A DNA stretch of 55,645 nt from assembly GCF_025463795.1 (NCBI RefSeq), contig NZ_JAODBE010000053.1, forward strand, positions 1 to 55,645, written 5' to 3'. The number at the start of each line of letters is the position of its first letter. Position 1 is the first letter of the stretch. Origin of the DNA: Amnibacterium sp. Its GTDB lineage: Bacteria > Actinomycetota > Actinomycetes > Actinomycetales > Microbacteriaceae. Below are positions 1 to 9,367 of this stretch, piece by piece. The notes beneath the pieces are model-generated. The model had not been told where the DNA came from and made no database searches. It saw only the letters and a program-made list of their open reading frames with translations. The position numbers were made by a program, and so were the translations under genes.

Positions 1-34
1 GGCCGATCGGAGAGGCGTGACTGCGCCTCCTGCC

Positions 35-40
35 TACACT
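35..40 (+). promoter_or_regulatory. -10 element of a probably leaderless promoter
   Basis: A TACACT hexamer lies 7 bases before the ATG at position 48, and no Shine-Dalgarno sequence is visible between them. In actinobacteria this geometry usually means that transcription starts at or next to the A of the ATG, giving a leaderless mRNA. No convincing -35 is seen. Confidence 0.4.
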
Positions 41-47
41 CACGAAG

Positions 48-2360
48 ATGGGAAGCCGGGCACGAGGGCGGCAGGGCAACCTTCCGGTCGAGCTCAGCAG
101 CTTCATCGGGCGGCGCCTTGCGCTTCAGGACATCAAGGCGGCACTCGCGGTGTCCCGTCTGGTGACCCTCGTGGGTGCCGGCGGTGTCGGCAAGACCCGT
201 CTGGCTCTGCGCGCATCGGCCGATCTCGCGCGCGGTCTGCCGGACGGGGTATGGCTGGTCGAGCTGGGCGGCCTCGCCGACGCGGAGCTTGTGCCGAAGG
301 CCGTGATGACCTCGGTGGGGTTGGGCGACGAGTCGGGTCGATGGCCGCTGTCGCGACTCCTGGACCACCTCACGGGGAGGCGGCTGCTGCTCGTTCTGGA
401 CAACTGCGAACATCTGCTGGACGCGTGTGCGGTCCTGGCGGATTCGCTGCTGCGCGAGGCACCCGACCTGCGCATCCTGGCGACCAGTCGGCAGCCGCTC
501 GGCGTCGCCGGCGAGCGGGTCGTTCCGGTTCAGCCGCTATCCCTGCCGGACGGCGCCGACGAGAGGTCGGCCCGAGGCGTGACCGAGTCCGAGGCCGTCA
601 GCCTCCTCGTTCAGCGAGCTGCCGCGGCGGGTGCCCCCCTCGTGGTGACCGAGGCGAATATGGCCGGCGTGGTGGAACTCGCCCGGCGACTTGATGGCAT
701 CCCGTTGGCGATCGAGCTCGCGGCAGTGCGGTTGCGATCGTTCAGTGTCGAAGACCTTGTCGAGCGGCTGAACGACCGGTTCCACCTCCTCGTCGGCGGT
801 AGCACGGCCGCGCCGGCCCGGCAGCAGACACTGGAGGCCACGATCGCGTGGAGCCACGACCTGCTGAGTAGCGAAGGCCGGGCGGTCCTGCGTCGCCTCG
901 CGGTCTTTCCCGCCTCCTTCACCTTGGCGGCCGCCGAGCACGTCTGCGGTTGGGGGACGGTGACGTCGCCCACCGTGCCGCAGGCGCTCGCAGCGCTGGT
1001 GGACCGTTCGTTCGTGACGTTCGAACGGACTTCGAGCGGCGGCCGGTATCGGATGCACGAGACCATGCGGGAGTTCGCCTCGCTGCGACTCCATGACGCG
1101 GGCGAGGAAAGGAACTGCAGAGACGCACATCTGTCGTTCTTCGCTGCCCTGTGCCGGCGCGTGGACTCCGATGGCCGCACGGCTGATGACGAGCTGACAC
1201 TCGAATTCCTGCAGGCCCTCGACCTCGAGGCGGACAACCTCCGGGGCGCCCTCAGGTACTGCCTCACCGATCTCGTGGATGCCGACGTGGGCTTGGAGAT
1301 GGCGGCGGGCCTTGGCCGGTACTGGGCCAACCGGGCATTGAGCGAGGGCGTCCACTGGATGGACAGCCTCCTCCAGCGACGCGGCACCGACCCCGCGGCG
1401 CGTGCGCGGGCGCTCTTCGTCCGGGGCTACCTCGCGGTCGCGCAAGGCGACCACGTCGCAGGGCTGGATGCGATTGCGGAGGCCGCTGACATCGCGCGTG
1501 GGTCGAACGCCGCCGTCCTGCTCGTGCGAATCCTCGCCATCGCCGCCGCGCTCCACGTCATGGCCGGCGACCTCGCCGCTGCCCGTCCGCTGTCCACTGA
1601 AGCGCAACGGCTCGCGGACACCCTCGATGACGACATCGCGGAGATCGCCGCGGCCCAGTCCGAGGCGCTGATCGCGTCGTTGGACGGTGACTTCATCCGC
1701 ATGCGCGCGATCGGGCTCGGGGCCGCGGAACGCTGCAGACGCGTCCACGAGATCTACATGCTGAGTACTCACCTCACGAGCGTCGGGGTCGCCTCGATGA
1801 TGGTCGGCGAGCACGACCAGGCGGAGGCGGCGCTGATCGAGGCGCTCCGCGCGACCTTGGTCGTCGATGACCGGCCCGGGCTCGTGCTGCGGATTCACGC
1901 GTTAGCAGGAAACGCGGCCATGGCCGGCCGAGGAGCGCGGGCCGCGACGCTCCTGGGCGCCGCGGCGATGTTGCGGACTGAATCGGGGTACTTGCTGAGC
2001 CCGTTCATCCGGCCGCTGGTCGAGCGAGCGGAGACCCTGGCCCGCGCTGACCTCGGCCCTCAGCGCTACCAGAAGGCGTTCGACGAAGGCGAGCAGCTCG
2101 ACCATTCGGCCGTGGTGGCGCTGGCTCTCGGGATCCAGGTCGTTCGAGCTCCTGCCGCGGAACAGGAGCATGCAGACCCGCTGACCAAGCGTGAGCGGCA
2201 GATCGCCGAGCTGCTCGCCGAGGGGTTGAGCAACAAGGACATCGCGCAGCGCCTATTCCTCTCCGAGCGCACGGTGGAGACCCACGTCTACAACATCCTC
2301 AACAAGCTCGGGTTCGACTCCAGGGTCAAGATCGCATCCTGGGCTGCCGCTCCCGGATAG
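48..2360 (+). CDS. LuxR-family ATP-binding transcriptional regulator (NB-ARC-like ATPase + LuxR HTH)
   Basis: A 770-aa regulator. Its N terminus has the family signature [12 protein letters not shown] followed by a Walker A motif VGAGGVGKT (about residues 42-50) and a Walker B-like LLLVLDN near 117-123. The middle is an all-helical sensor region. Residues about 705-765 form a LuxR helix-turn-helix with the typical [15 protein letters not shown] and [16 protein letters not shown] segments. The family binds ATP, sees an unknown ligand or partner through the middle, and binds DNA with the C terminus. The start is the ATG just after a TACACT box; there is no ribosome binding site, so the mRNA may be leaderless. 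The target is unknown; the DUF4386 and dehydrogenase genes downstream on the same strand are candidates. A minus-strand gene seems to run into its 3' end. Confidence 0.9.
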   Translation: MGSRARGRQGNLPVELSSFIGRRLALQDIKAALAVSRLVTLVGAGGVGKTRLALRASADLARGLPDGVWLVELGGLADAELVPKAVMTSVGLGDESGRWPLSRLLDHLTGRRLLLVLDNCEHLLDACAVLADSLLREAPDLRILATSRQPLGVAGERVVPVQPLSLPDGADERSARGVTESEAVSLLVQRAAAAGAPLVVTEANMAGVVELARRLDGIPLAIELAAVRLRSFSVEDLVERLNDRFHLLVGGSTAAPARQQTLEATIAWSHDLLSSEGRAVLRRLAVFPASFTLAAAEHVCGWGTVTSPTVPQALAALVDRSFVTFERTSSGGRYRMHETMREFASLRLHDAGEERNCRDAHLSFFAALCRRVDSDGRTADDELTLEFLQALDLEADNLRGALRYCLTDLVDADVGLEMAAGLGRYWANRALSEGVHWMDSLLQRRGTDPAARARALFVRGYLAVAQGDHVAGLDAIAEAADIARGSNAAVLLVRILAIAAALHVMAGDLAAARPLSTEAQRLADTLDDDIAEIAAAQSEALIASLDGDFIRMRAIGLGAAERCRRVHEIYMLSTHLTSVGVASMMVGEHDQAEAALIEALRATLVVDDRPGLVLRIHALAGNAAMAGRGARAATLLGAAAMLRTESGYLLSPFIRPLVERAETLARADLGPQRYQKAFDEGEQLDHSAVVALALGIQVVRAPAAEQEHADPLTKRERQIAELLAEGLSNKDIAQRLFLSERTVETHVYNILNKLGFDSRVKIASWAAAPG

Positions 2361-2660
2361 GCGACCACAACTTCCAGCCCGCGCCGCGAGCCGGGCCGGG
2401 CAGGTCGGGCCGCTGATCTCGCGGATGTGACCGGTAGGCAGTAGTGCCAGTGCAACCAGCGCGCGCGCGCCTTGGGCGGCCGATGCCTCGATCAGGCAGA
2501 TGAGGTGATCGTCCTGCTGGGTGATCCCGGCGAAGAGGGCGCGAGGAACCGTCGCGCTGCCGCTGAGCCGCGACTGCGCCATCTGTAGTGCTTCCAGTGC
2601 GCGGGCGCAGTCTCTCGGTCCTATCTGTTGGATCGGGATCTCGACGAGGAAATGGCGCAT
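2253..2660 (-). CDS. Small DUF4242-like protein
   Basis: A 135-residue frame starting at the ATG whose anticodon-strand CAT is at 2658-2660, preceded by a good GAGGAG ribosome binding site. The first about 90 residues (MRHFLVEI..., [26 protein letters not shown]) have the pattern of DUF4242-type nickel-binding or ferredoxin-fold proteins: an MxxFLVE start, a YxxED/CLIEA strand and a final IxEI strand. The last about 35 codons overlap the 3' end of the upstream plus-strand LuxR gene by 108 bases and look non-conserved, so an ancestral stop may have been lost. Family assignment is from pattern only; function unknown. Confidence 0.5.
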   Translation of the reverse strand: MRHFLVEIPIQQIGPRDCARALEALQMAQSRLSGSATVPRALFAGITQQDDHLICLIEASAAQGARALVALALLPTGHIREISGPTCPARLAARAGSCGRLSGSGSPGCDLDPGVEPELVEDVVDVGLHRALGEE

Positions 2661-2851
2661 GCCCGTCAGGCTCCTCAACCGTCTTCTGCACCGCATCCAG
2701 GCGAACGCTGAACGGGTACGTAGGAGTCGCTCCACTGCCCGCGGTGCTGGTGGTCCGGGTCGGCTCACCTACGTGTCCGCTACGTGTTCGCCCGGATCTC
2801 AAGAACCGCCCTGATGCGGAGGCTGTAGCCACACACGAACAAGGAGATCTC

Positions 2852-3604
2852 ATGACCCAGTCCACCCTTTCCGGCAGCCCACTCTCCGCGCAACAGATCC
2901 GCGCCCCGGGAGGCTCGTCCGCCAACCGGCCCAGCTCACGGATGACGCAATCGCGAATCATCGGCGCACTGTTCCTCGCGGGATTCCTCGTCTATGGAAC
3001 AGGTTCCTCGATTGCGAGCTCCCTGGCAGCGCCCGCGAACTTCCTGGCCACGATCGGGCCGGTTCAGTCGCTCCTGACTCTCGGTGCCTTTCTGATATTG
3101 CTCAACACCGCCGTGGACGTCGCGAAAGCGGTCCTCTTCTTTCCCATCTTGGAGCGACACAGCACGCGGACGGCGCTCACGTACCTCGCCGCCATCATCG
3201 TCGAGGTCCTCTTTCTGAGCATCGGCGCGCTCGCCCTGCTCATGATCGTCCCGCTGGCCCAGCACGCCGGTGAACCGGGAGCCAGCACTCTCGCATCCCT
3301 GCTCGTCCAGCTGAACGGCATGTCGTATCAGATCGGCGAGATGGCACTCGGAGTCGGTGCGACATTCCTCTGCCTGCTGCTGTTCAAGACCGGCCTCGTC
3401 CCGCGGTGGCTGGCCCTCTCGGGGCTGATCGGCTACCCGTGCCTCGTCGCCGGAACCATCGCCGAACTGTTCGGGGTCCACATCGGCCTCTACCTCATGA
3501 TGCCGGGGTTCTTCTTCGAACTGGTCCTCCCCGCCTGGCTGCTCATCAAGGGCTTCCAGAAGGCGGCCTACTCGGGCCGAGTCGAAGCGATTTCGGTTCG
3601 CTGA
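2852..3604 (+). CDS. DUF4386 family membrane protein
   Basis: A 250-aa polytopic membrane protein. The start is the ATG at 2852, just after a strong AAGGAG at 2841-2846; longer in-frame readings upstream are non-coding. After a polar 30-residue N terminus there are about six hydrophobic segments, beginning at IIGALFLAGFLVYGTG and ending at FFFELVLPAWLLIKGF. The arrangement and the LIGYPCLVAGTIAELFG stretch match DUF4386, a family of unknown function often found beside regulators and oxidoreductases. The dehydrogenase gene starts 80 bases downstream on the same strand, so the two are probably co-transcribed. Confidence 0.75.
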   Translation: MTQSTLSGSPLSAQQIRAPGGSSANRPSSRMTQSRIIGALFLAGFLVYGTGSSIASSLAAPANFLATIGPVQSLLTLGAFLILLNTAVDVAKAVLFFPILERHSTRTALTYLAAIIVEVLFLSIGALALLMIVPLAQHAGEPGASTLASLLVQLNGMSYQIGEMALGVGATFLCLLLFKTGLVPRWLALSGLIGYPCLVAGTIAELFGVHIGLYLMMPGFFFELVLPAWLLIKGFQKAAYSGRVEAISVR

Positions 3605-3684
3605 CCCCGGCCGTCTCCCGGCCCGCCCTCCCACCCACCCTGCGTTCCGCAGCCGTCCACGCACACGAACAGGACTTGAGAGAA

Positions 3685-4746
3685 ATGACCACCCACGCAC
3701 CCGTGCCCCATCCGACCACTGCCAGTACTGCTGGCACCGCCATCCCCTCCTCGATGAAAGCGATCGTTCAGGACCGGTACGGCAGCCCGGAGAGCGTCCT
3801 CAAGCTGGAAGACGTCGCAGTGCCCGTGCCGCACGACGGTGAGGTGCTGATCCGGGTACACGCCGCATCCATCCACGTCGGCGACCTGGTGGCCATCGAG
3901 GGGGAACCCCTCATCGCCCGCGCGGCAGTCGGGCTCCGCAAGCCGAAGAATCGCGTGCCCGGTACGGATGTCGCCGGGACCGTCGTCGCTGTCGACGGCG
4001 GCTCCACGGGGCTCCAGGTCGGGGATGAGGTGTTCGGCTGGTGCGCAGGTGCCTTCGCGGAGTACGTATGTGCACGGGCTGATCACCTCGTCCCCAAGCC
4101 ATCGAACCTCACGTTCGAGCAGGCGGCAGCCGTCGGGGTATCCGCATCCGCCGCCCTGCAGCTGCTACGAGGGCGCGTTCGTCCAGGACAGAAGGTGCTC
4201 GTCAACGGTGCATCGGGAGGCCTCGGCTCCTACGCGATCCAGATCGCCGCAGCGTTCGGCGCCGAGGTCACCGGAGTGTCCAGCGCCTGCAACCTCGACA
4301 CCGTCCGATCTCTGGGCGCGGCCCACGTCATCGACTACACCATGGAGGACTTCACCCTGGGCAAGCAGCGCTACGACTTCATCCTCGACAACGTGGCGAA
4401 CCACTCCCTGTCACACACACGACGAGCGCTCACCCCGGACGGGGTCCTCCAATCCAACAACGGCACCTCCGGCGGGCGCTGGTTCGGCACCATGGGGACC
4501 GTCATGAAAGCGGCCATCGTGTCGAGATTCACTCGTCGTCAGTCCGCCCCGACCATCAAGTTCCCCAGACGTGAGGACCTGCTCGCGATTGCCGCCCTCA
4601 TCGAAGCCGGCAAGGTCACCCCGCTCATCGGCCGGACCTACCGCCTTCAGGAAGCAGCCCAAGCCGTCAGCCACATTGCAGGCGGCCACGCACGAGGGAC
4701 CAGCGTCCTCACGCTCGATGCCCGCGCCGGCTCGCGCGCCGGGTAA
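3685..4746 (+). CDS. NAD(P)-dependent MDR-family alcohol dehydrogenase / quinone oxidoreductase
   Basis: A 353-aa medium-chain dehydrogenase/reductase. The first 23 residues are a low-complexity Thr/Ser/Pro leader; family homology starts at MKAIVQDRYGSPESVLKLED, so an internal start at Met24 is possible. It has the GroES-like fold (GEVLIRVHAASIHVGDL, PGTDVAGTVVAVG-type strand) and a Rossmann motif NGASGGLGSYAIQIA near residues 172-186. The usual structural- and catalytic-zinc cysteines are absent, which fits zinc-free quinone-oxidoreductase or enoyl-reductase-like members. It should be cytoplasmic and reduce an unsaturated carbonyl or quinone with NAD(P)H. A 12-bp perfect hairpin follows the stop. 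Confidence 0.85.
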   Translation: MTTHAPVPHPTTASTAGTAIPSSMKAIVQDRYGSPESVLKLEDVAVPVPHDGEVLIRVHAASIHVGDLVAIEGEPLIARAAVGLRKPKNRVPGTDVAGTVVAVDGGSTGLQVGDEVFGWCAGAFAEYVCARADHLVPKPSNLTFEQAAAVGVSASAALQLLRGRVRPGQKVLVNGASGGLGSYAIQIAAAFGAEVTGVSSACNLDTVRSLGAAHVIDYTMEDFTLGKQRYDFILDNVANHSLSHTRRALTPDGVLQSNNGTSGGRWFGTMGTVMKAAIVSRFTRRQSAPTIKFPRREDLLAIAALIEAGKVTPLIGRTYRLQEAAQAVSHIAGGHARGTSVLTLDARAGSRAG

Positions 4747-4764
4747 CCACTTCTCGCTCACCCG

Positions 4765-4795
4765 CTGGCGGCGCCCATGGAGAGGGCGCCGCCAG
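4765..4795 (+). terminator. Hairpin terminator of the dehydrogenase gene
   Basis: A perfect 12-bp GC-rich inverted repeat (4765-4776 with 4784-4795) and a 7-nt loop, beginning 18 bases after the stop codon. There is no U-tract, which is common for actinobacterial terminators. Confidence 0.6.
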
Positions 4796-4799
4796 TCTG

Positions 4800-5105
4800 G
4801 GCGGGGTGGGGAAGGTTCGAGCACGAGCCGTGCACGCCGTCGGTCCTGCTCCGACGGGCGAGATCAGCCGCTCCCGGCCGGCCACCGAACCCGACGATCC
4901 GGAGGTCCTCGAGCGGATCGAGCAGGCCATCGCGCAGGTTGCGCCCAAGGGACGTCGGTCCCGGCTGCCGCCTCAACGTCGGTGCGACATGTCTTCCGGC
5001 GGCAGAGGGGATCGACGAAGTGGACCGCTGCGAGGAACTACGCCTGGAGGCCGATCCGCGGGTCCGACCGGAATCGATGACTCGTGCTCCCGACAAGCGG
5101 ACGTG
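4800..5105. other. Intergenic stretch with coding-like remnants, no gene called
   Basis: This lies between two facing terminators. Short plus-strand stretches look protein-like in different frames (PDDPEVLERIEQAIAQVAP in one, then EGIDEVDRCEELRLEADPR in another), as if a small gene had been frameshifted, but no ribosome binding site or complete frame supports a current gene. Confidence 0.3.
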
Positions 5106-5110
5106 AGGCC

Positions 5111-5149
5111 GATGCATACGGTCGGCGAAGGCTGCCGGCCGTATGCATC
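5111..5149 (-). terminator. Long hairpin terminator after the RTX-repeat gene
   Basis: A 16-bp inverted repeat (5111-5126 with 5134-5149) with a single T/C difference that becomes a wobble pair, and a 7-nt loop. It lies 10 bases beyond the stop of the minus-strand calcium-binding protein and faces the dehydrogenase terminator. Confidence 0.6.
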
Positions 5150-5158
5150 CGTCTGGCG

Positions 5159-6001
5159 TCAGTCGTCCTGGCTGGAGCTGCTCGTGCCGGCGCCGGAGTC
5201 GTTCTGGTCGCCTCCGGAGGTGCTGTCGTCGCCCTGGTCGTCGTTGCTGACGGTCTCGTGGTCGTCGGACTGCTGGTCGTCGACGTGGTCGGACGAGCCG
5301 CGGTGGAAGGTGTCGTGGCCGTCGCCGCCGCGGTCGGTGTCCGCGCCGTCTCCGCCGTCGAGGCTGTCGTCACCGGAGTCGCCCTGCAGGGCGTCGTCGC
5401 CCTGATCGCCGGAGAGATGGTCGTTTCCGGTCCCGCCGATGAGGTGGTCGTCGCCTCCGCCGCCGTTCTCGGTGTCACTCCCGGAGCCGCCGTTCTCGAC
5501 GTCGTTTCCGTCGCCACCGTTGAGGGTGTCGTTGCCGGGGTCGCCGTTGAGGTGGTCGCTGCCTGCGCCGCCGCTCTCGACGTCGTTGCCGGTGCCACCG
5601 TCGAGGGTGTCGGAGCCGCCGCCGCCGCTCAGGTGGTCGCTGCCTGCGCCGCCGGAGAGGTGGTCGTTGCCGGAGCCGCCCTCGATCGTGTCGGTACCGC
5701 CACCGCCCATGACCCGGTCGCTGCCGGCGCCCGCGTCGATGCGGTCCCTGCCGGATGATCCGCAGATGAGGTCGTTGCCGCCGCCGGCCTTGATGATGTG
5801 GCCGGCGCTGCGGACGACGATCACGTCCGCCCCCGAGCGGCCGTGCACGACGTGCGGGCTGTGTGCGGTGACGACGATGGTCGCCGCGTGGCCGAAGCAC
5901 GTGGGCATCGGCGTGGCGGACGCCGAGGTCGCCTGGAAGGCGACGCCGGCGAACGGAAGGACGAGCGCCGCTGCTGCGAGGCGCGATCGGTGACTGAACA
6001 T
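5159..6001 (-). CDS. Secreted calcium-binding protein with RTX (hemolysin-type) repeats
   Basis: A 280-aa exported protein. The start is the ATG at 6001, preceded by GGGGGA; a longer reading would bury the signal peptide. Residues about 1-30 (MFSHRSRLAAAALVLPFAG, ending ATSASA) are a signal peptide. From about residue 55 to 215 there are roughly a dozen to fifteen tandem GGxGxDxL/I nonapeptides (GGSGNDHLSGGAGSDHLSGG and so on), the parallel beta-roll that folds on binding Ca2+ outside the cell. The last about 45 residues are an Asp/Ser/Gln-rich acidic tail. No protease, lipase or type I secretion partner is encoded nearby, and the Sec signal argues against type I export. The protein looks like a pure Ca2+-binding roll of unknown role. 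Confidence 0.85.
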   Translation of the reverse strand: MFSHRSRLAAAALVLPFAGVAFQATSASATPMPTCFGHAATIVVTAHSPHVVHGRSGADVIVVRSAGHIIKAGGGNDLICGSSGRDRIDAGAGSDRVMGGGGTDTIEGGSGNDHLSGGAGSDHLSGGGGSDTLDGGTGNDVESGGAGSDHLNGDPGNDTLNGGDGNDVENGGSGSDTENGGGGDDHLIGGTGNDHLSGDQGDDALQGDSGDDSLDGGDGADTDRGGDGHDTFHRGSSDHVDDQQSDDHETVSNDDQGDDSTSGGDQNDSGAGTSSSSQDD

Positions 6002-6199
6002 GTGGATCCCCCAGGGTAGAAAGGGCCGTGGGTACGGCGCGATCGGAGCGTCGCAGCAGGCCGGACACCGTGCCAGTCCCACTCCGAGGGGGCGCTGCCC
6101 GTTGCTCGATCAGGTGGCCCCGGGGTGCCCCGCAAGGGTTCCTCCGGCCAATGGCGGTCCTCCGCGATCGATTCGTCGACGCGTCTTCGAGACGGCTGG

Positions 6200-6471
6200 A
6201 CGCTTCGTCGAGCCTCCCGGGTGGTCAAGGCCTTCAACACGACCTTCGCTGGCAAGAAGGCCGGGGAATGACCACGACGGTGCTACTGGCCGGTGACGAC
6301 TCCGCCGTGAAAGCTTCCGTCATCGAGCTGGTCACCGCGGCCGGACTCAAGGCGATCGACGTCGGGGGCCTGAAGCGGGCACGGGAGCTCGAAGCGTTCG
6401 GGTTCCTGCAGATGAGTCTCGCCGCTGCCGAGAAGCTGAGCTGGACCGGCGGATTCGTACCCGTCGGTTGA
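6200..6471 (+). pseudogene. Remnant of a dinucleotide-binding F420-dependent reductase-like gene
   Basis: Reading from about 6200, one frame gives RVVKAFNTTFAGKKAGE and then a stop. A second frame starting with the ATG at 6268 continues with TTTVLLAGDDSAVKASVIEL, then IDVGGLKRARELEAFGFLQM, ending at 6471. Together these match the C-terminal half of NADPH-dependent F420 reductase-like (NAD(P)-binding Rossmann) proteins, in which KAFNTTFAG is followed about 15 residues later by DVLLAGDD and then RARELExxGFLxM. The N-terminal NAD(P)-binding half is missing and a frame break lies at about 6265, so this is a decayed 3' fragment. The 67-codon piece from 6268 might still be translated. Confidence 0.65.
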
Positions 6472-6518
6472 CTTTGCATCCCTGTTCCAATGCAGCAGTC
6501 GCCAGAGTACGAGGTGGA

Positions 6519-7675
<1,157 letters not shown>

Positions 7676-7679
<4 letters not shown>

Positions 7680-8116
7680 CGGGCAGCCGTTGGATGCGTG
7701 TGGTGGTGGCGGGGGATGCCGCCGAGGGTGTGTTCGGCCTGGAAGATCGCGTCGGCGACGAGTTGGCGGGCGTGTTCGTCGGCGAGTCGGTAGAACACCC
7801 GTGTCCCGTCCTGCCGGGTCGTCACCATGCGTGCCAGCCTGAGCTTCGCCAGATGCTGGGACACCGCGGCGGCCGGCTTGTCGACGATGTCGGCCAGGTG
7901 GTTCACGGACAGCTCGTCGTCGCGCAGAGCCAGGATGATCCGCACCCGCGTAGCGTCGGCGAGCATCGCGAACACCTCCACGGCCAGCTCGACGTACTGG
8001 CTGTCCGGGTGCCGACCGCATGTCACCGCATCGGCCGCAGCCCTCTCGGTCCGGTTCCCGTCGCCGAGGACCACCTCGCGGCGTGCCGGCGAGGCCTCTG
8101 CAGCTTCAGGCTGCAT
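7676..8116 (-). CDS. ArsR/SmtB-family metal-sensing repressor
   Basis: A 146-aa winged-helix regulator. The core starts at YVELAVEVFAMLADATRVRII (about residue 40) and includes the recognition helix PAAAVSQHLAKLRLARMV and wing TRQDGTRVFYRL. The C-terminal helix ADEHARQLVADAIFQAEH follows the alpha-5 metal-site pattern of CzrA/NmtR-type sensors (D-x-H...H-x-x-H): the first Asp, first His and last His are present, but the third ligand position is Gln. The tail RHHHTHPTAAR is also His-rich. It probably represses its own operon and releases DNA on binding Zn, Ni or Co. The chosen ATG overlaps the end of the upstream mhuD-like gene by 11 bases, and its stop overlaps the CDF start. A shorter start inside the poorly conserved first 35 residues is possible. 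Confidence 0.85.
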
Positions 8117-8411
8117 CGCCGTCCAGATCGAGGACGTCGAACTCGAGCAGGCTGGCGCCGGTCGCGACGGCGCGGCCCGGGCCGGAGTGGTTCTCCCGAG
8201 CCTGGCTCGAGGACCACGACTGGTAGCTCTCTTCACTGTCCCAGGTCGTCACTACGAAGTAGCGGCTCTCGCCCTTGACCGGACGCAGCAGCTGGAACCC
8301 CTCGAACCCCGGGAACGCGTCCACCGCGTGAGACCGGCCGGAGAACCGCCTCTCCAGCTCCTGTCCTCCCTCTTCGGGGACCTGCAACGCGTTGATCTTC
8401 ACGACGGACAT
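8106..8411 (-). CDS. mhuD: MhuD-like heme-degrading monooxygenase (antibiotic biosynthesis monooxygenase fold)
   Basis: A 101-aa ABM-fold protein that lines up without gaps with mycobacterial MhuD over its first 75 residues. It has MSVVKINALQVP at the start, FPGFEGFQLLRPVKGESRYF in the middle, and the key MhuD residues at the same positions: Asn7, Trp66 and the heme-ligand His75. It ends in the family's ATGASLLEFDV strand. MhuD opens heme to release iron, so a role in heme iron recovery is likely. A good GGAGAGGAAG ribosome binding site precedes the ATG. It is first in an operon with an ArsR repressor and a CDF exporter, an unusual pairing that hints at coupling heme iron release with metal export. 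Confidence 0.82.
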   Translation of the reverse strand: MSVVKINALQVPEEGGQELERRFSGRSHAVDAFPGFEGFQLLRPVKGESRYFVVTTWDSEESYQSWSSSQARENHSGPGRAVATGASLLEFDVLDLDGDAA

Positions 8412-8503
8412 GCGACTTCCTCTCCATCGACCGGCCGCGACTGAGCAGACTGAGTATTGCCGCCGGGGTCACTCGGTCCATGCAAGCCTGCGCGGACGTG
8501 CAG

Positions 8504-8509
8504 ATAATA
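8504..8509 (-). promoter_or_regulatory. Putative -10 for the mhuD-arsR-CDF operon
   Basis: In an otherwise GC-rich 260-base gap, the minus strand reads TATTAT here, about 95 bases before the mhuD-like ATG. No good -35 is visible. The gap 8412-8671 shows no gene. Confidence 0.35.
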
Positions 8510-8671
8510 ACGTGCTCCCACGGGCGCGGCGACCGCGCCGGTCTCAGTCTCGAAGGGGACACAGGACATGGTCGGGGGCTGGACCCGGGACGGAGGACGC
8601 CCCGAGCAGCGCGCGAGGTTCCGGGGTCAGGTCTCGATGATGTGCGGCTCGCGGGGGTCGCTGAGATGCGC

Positions 8672-9052
8672 CTACTCGGCTTGGAACAGGGCGATCGTGT
8701 TCCCGTCCGGGTCTTTGAACCACGCGGACCGGCCGAGCCCGGCGGTGGTGGCGATGTGGGCGACCGTCTTGAACCTCGGGAAGTCGTAGTCCTCGAAGAC
8801 CACGCCGCGTTCGGCGAGGTCATGGACGTCACGATCGATGTCCGAGGTCCAGACCCGAACCTGGGTGTGATCGGCTCTGTTCGCCGCGGGGCGGCCGTAG
8901 ATCAGGAGAGTGCCGGTTCCCGTGTCGAACAGGAGGTGATTCGGGACGGTCTCGGATGAGAGCGGAAGCCCCAACGTCTGCTCGTAGAACTCCTGGCTTC
9001 GCGCCAGGTCGGTACTGGCGAGCACCGCTGAAAGCCGGACTGGGTTCAACAT
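8672..9052 (-). CDS. VOC-family (glyoxalase/bleomycin-resistance fold) protein
   Basis: A 126-aa vicinal-oxygen-chelate protein. The start is the ATG at 9052, preceded by GAGAGG. It shows the N-terminal strand LSAVLASTDLARSQEFYEQT and GLPL of the first beta-alpha-beta-beta-beta module and the end motif SAWFKDPDGNTIALFQ with the usual metal-ligand Glu region. Members are metalloenzymes or antibiotic-binding proteins; the substrate cannot be told from sequence. It stands alone, divergent from the SnoaL-like gene. Confidence 0.85.
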   Translation of the reverse strand: MLNPVRLSAVLASTDLARSQEFYEQTLGLPLSSETVPNHLLFDTGTGTLLIYGRPAANRADHTQVRVWTSDIDRDVHDLAERGVVFEDYDFPRFKTVAHIATTAGLGRSAWFKDPDGNTIALFQAE

Positions 9053-9367
9053 CGCAACCTCTCTCATTGCCGTGCGCAGCATCGTCCCGGCAAGGCCCGA
9101 GCGACGACAGAGGCTTTCGGACCACAAACCCCGTAGGCGCTGCGATATTCGGCTCGACCGCCGGTCCGGTTCCCGGCGCAGCCTCCCCGCCAGGAGGGTT
9201 CATGCAAGAGGAGCGGCGGTCGACGCGATTCTCGAGGCCGCGCGCGAAGGGCACCGAGAATGCCCGAGGTCACCTCCATGTCGGCCTGCTGCCGTGCGTC
9301 CGCTGACCGTGATGCGGCCGCCGCGACCGATGTCGTTCTAGCTCCCTGCTTGCCGGAGGAGGACGAT
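9053..9367. other. Divergent intergenic region between the VOC and SnoaL-like genes
   Basis: No convincing open frame on either strand. It should hold the two outward promoters. The clearest signal is a strong GGAGGAGG at 9355-9362 that serves the plus-strand gene and could also drive a 9-codon frame from the ATG at 9366 (stop at 9393-9395). Confidence 0.4.

Noticed and set aside
48-2360. Long minus-strand frames antisense to the LuxR gene (for example 537-1898)
   Set aside because: They are shadows of the plus-strand gene in GC-rich DNA, with Arg/His/Pro-rich composition and no ribosome binding site.
5200-5760. Tandem DNA repeat or mobile element in the RTX gene
   Set aside because: The periodicity is explained by the nonapeptide RTX repeats of the encoded protein.
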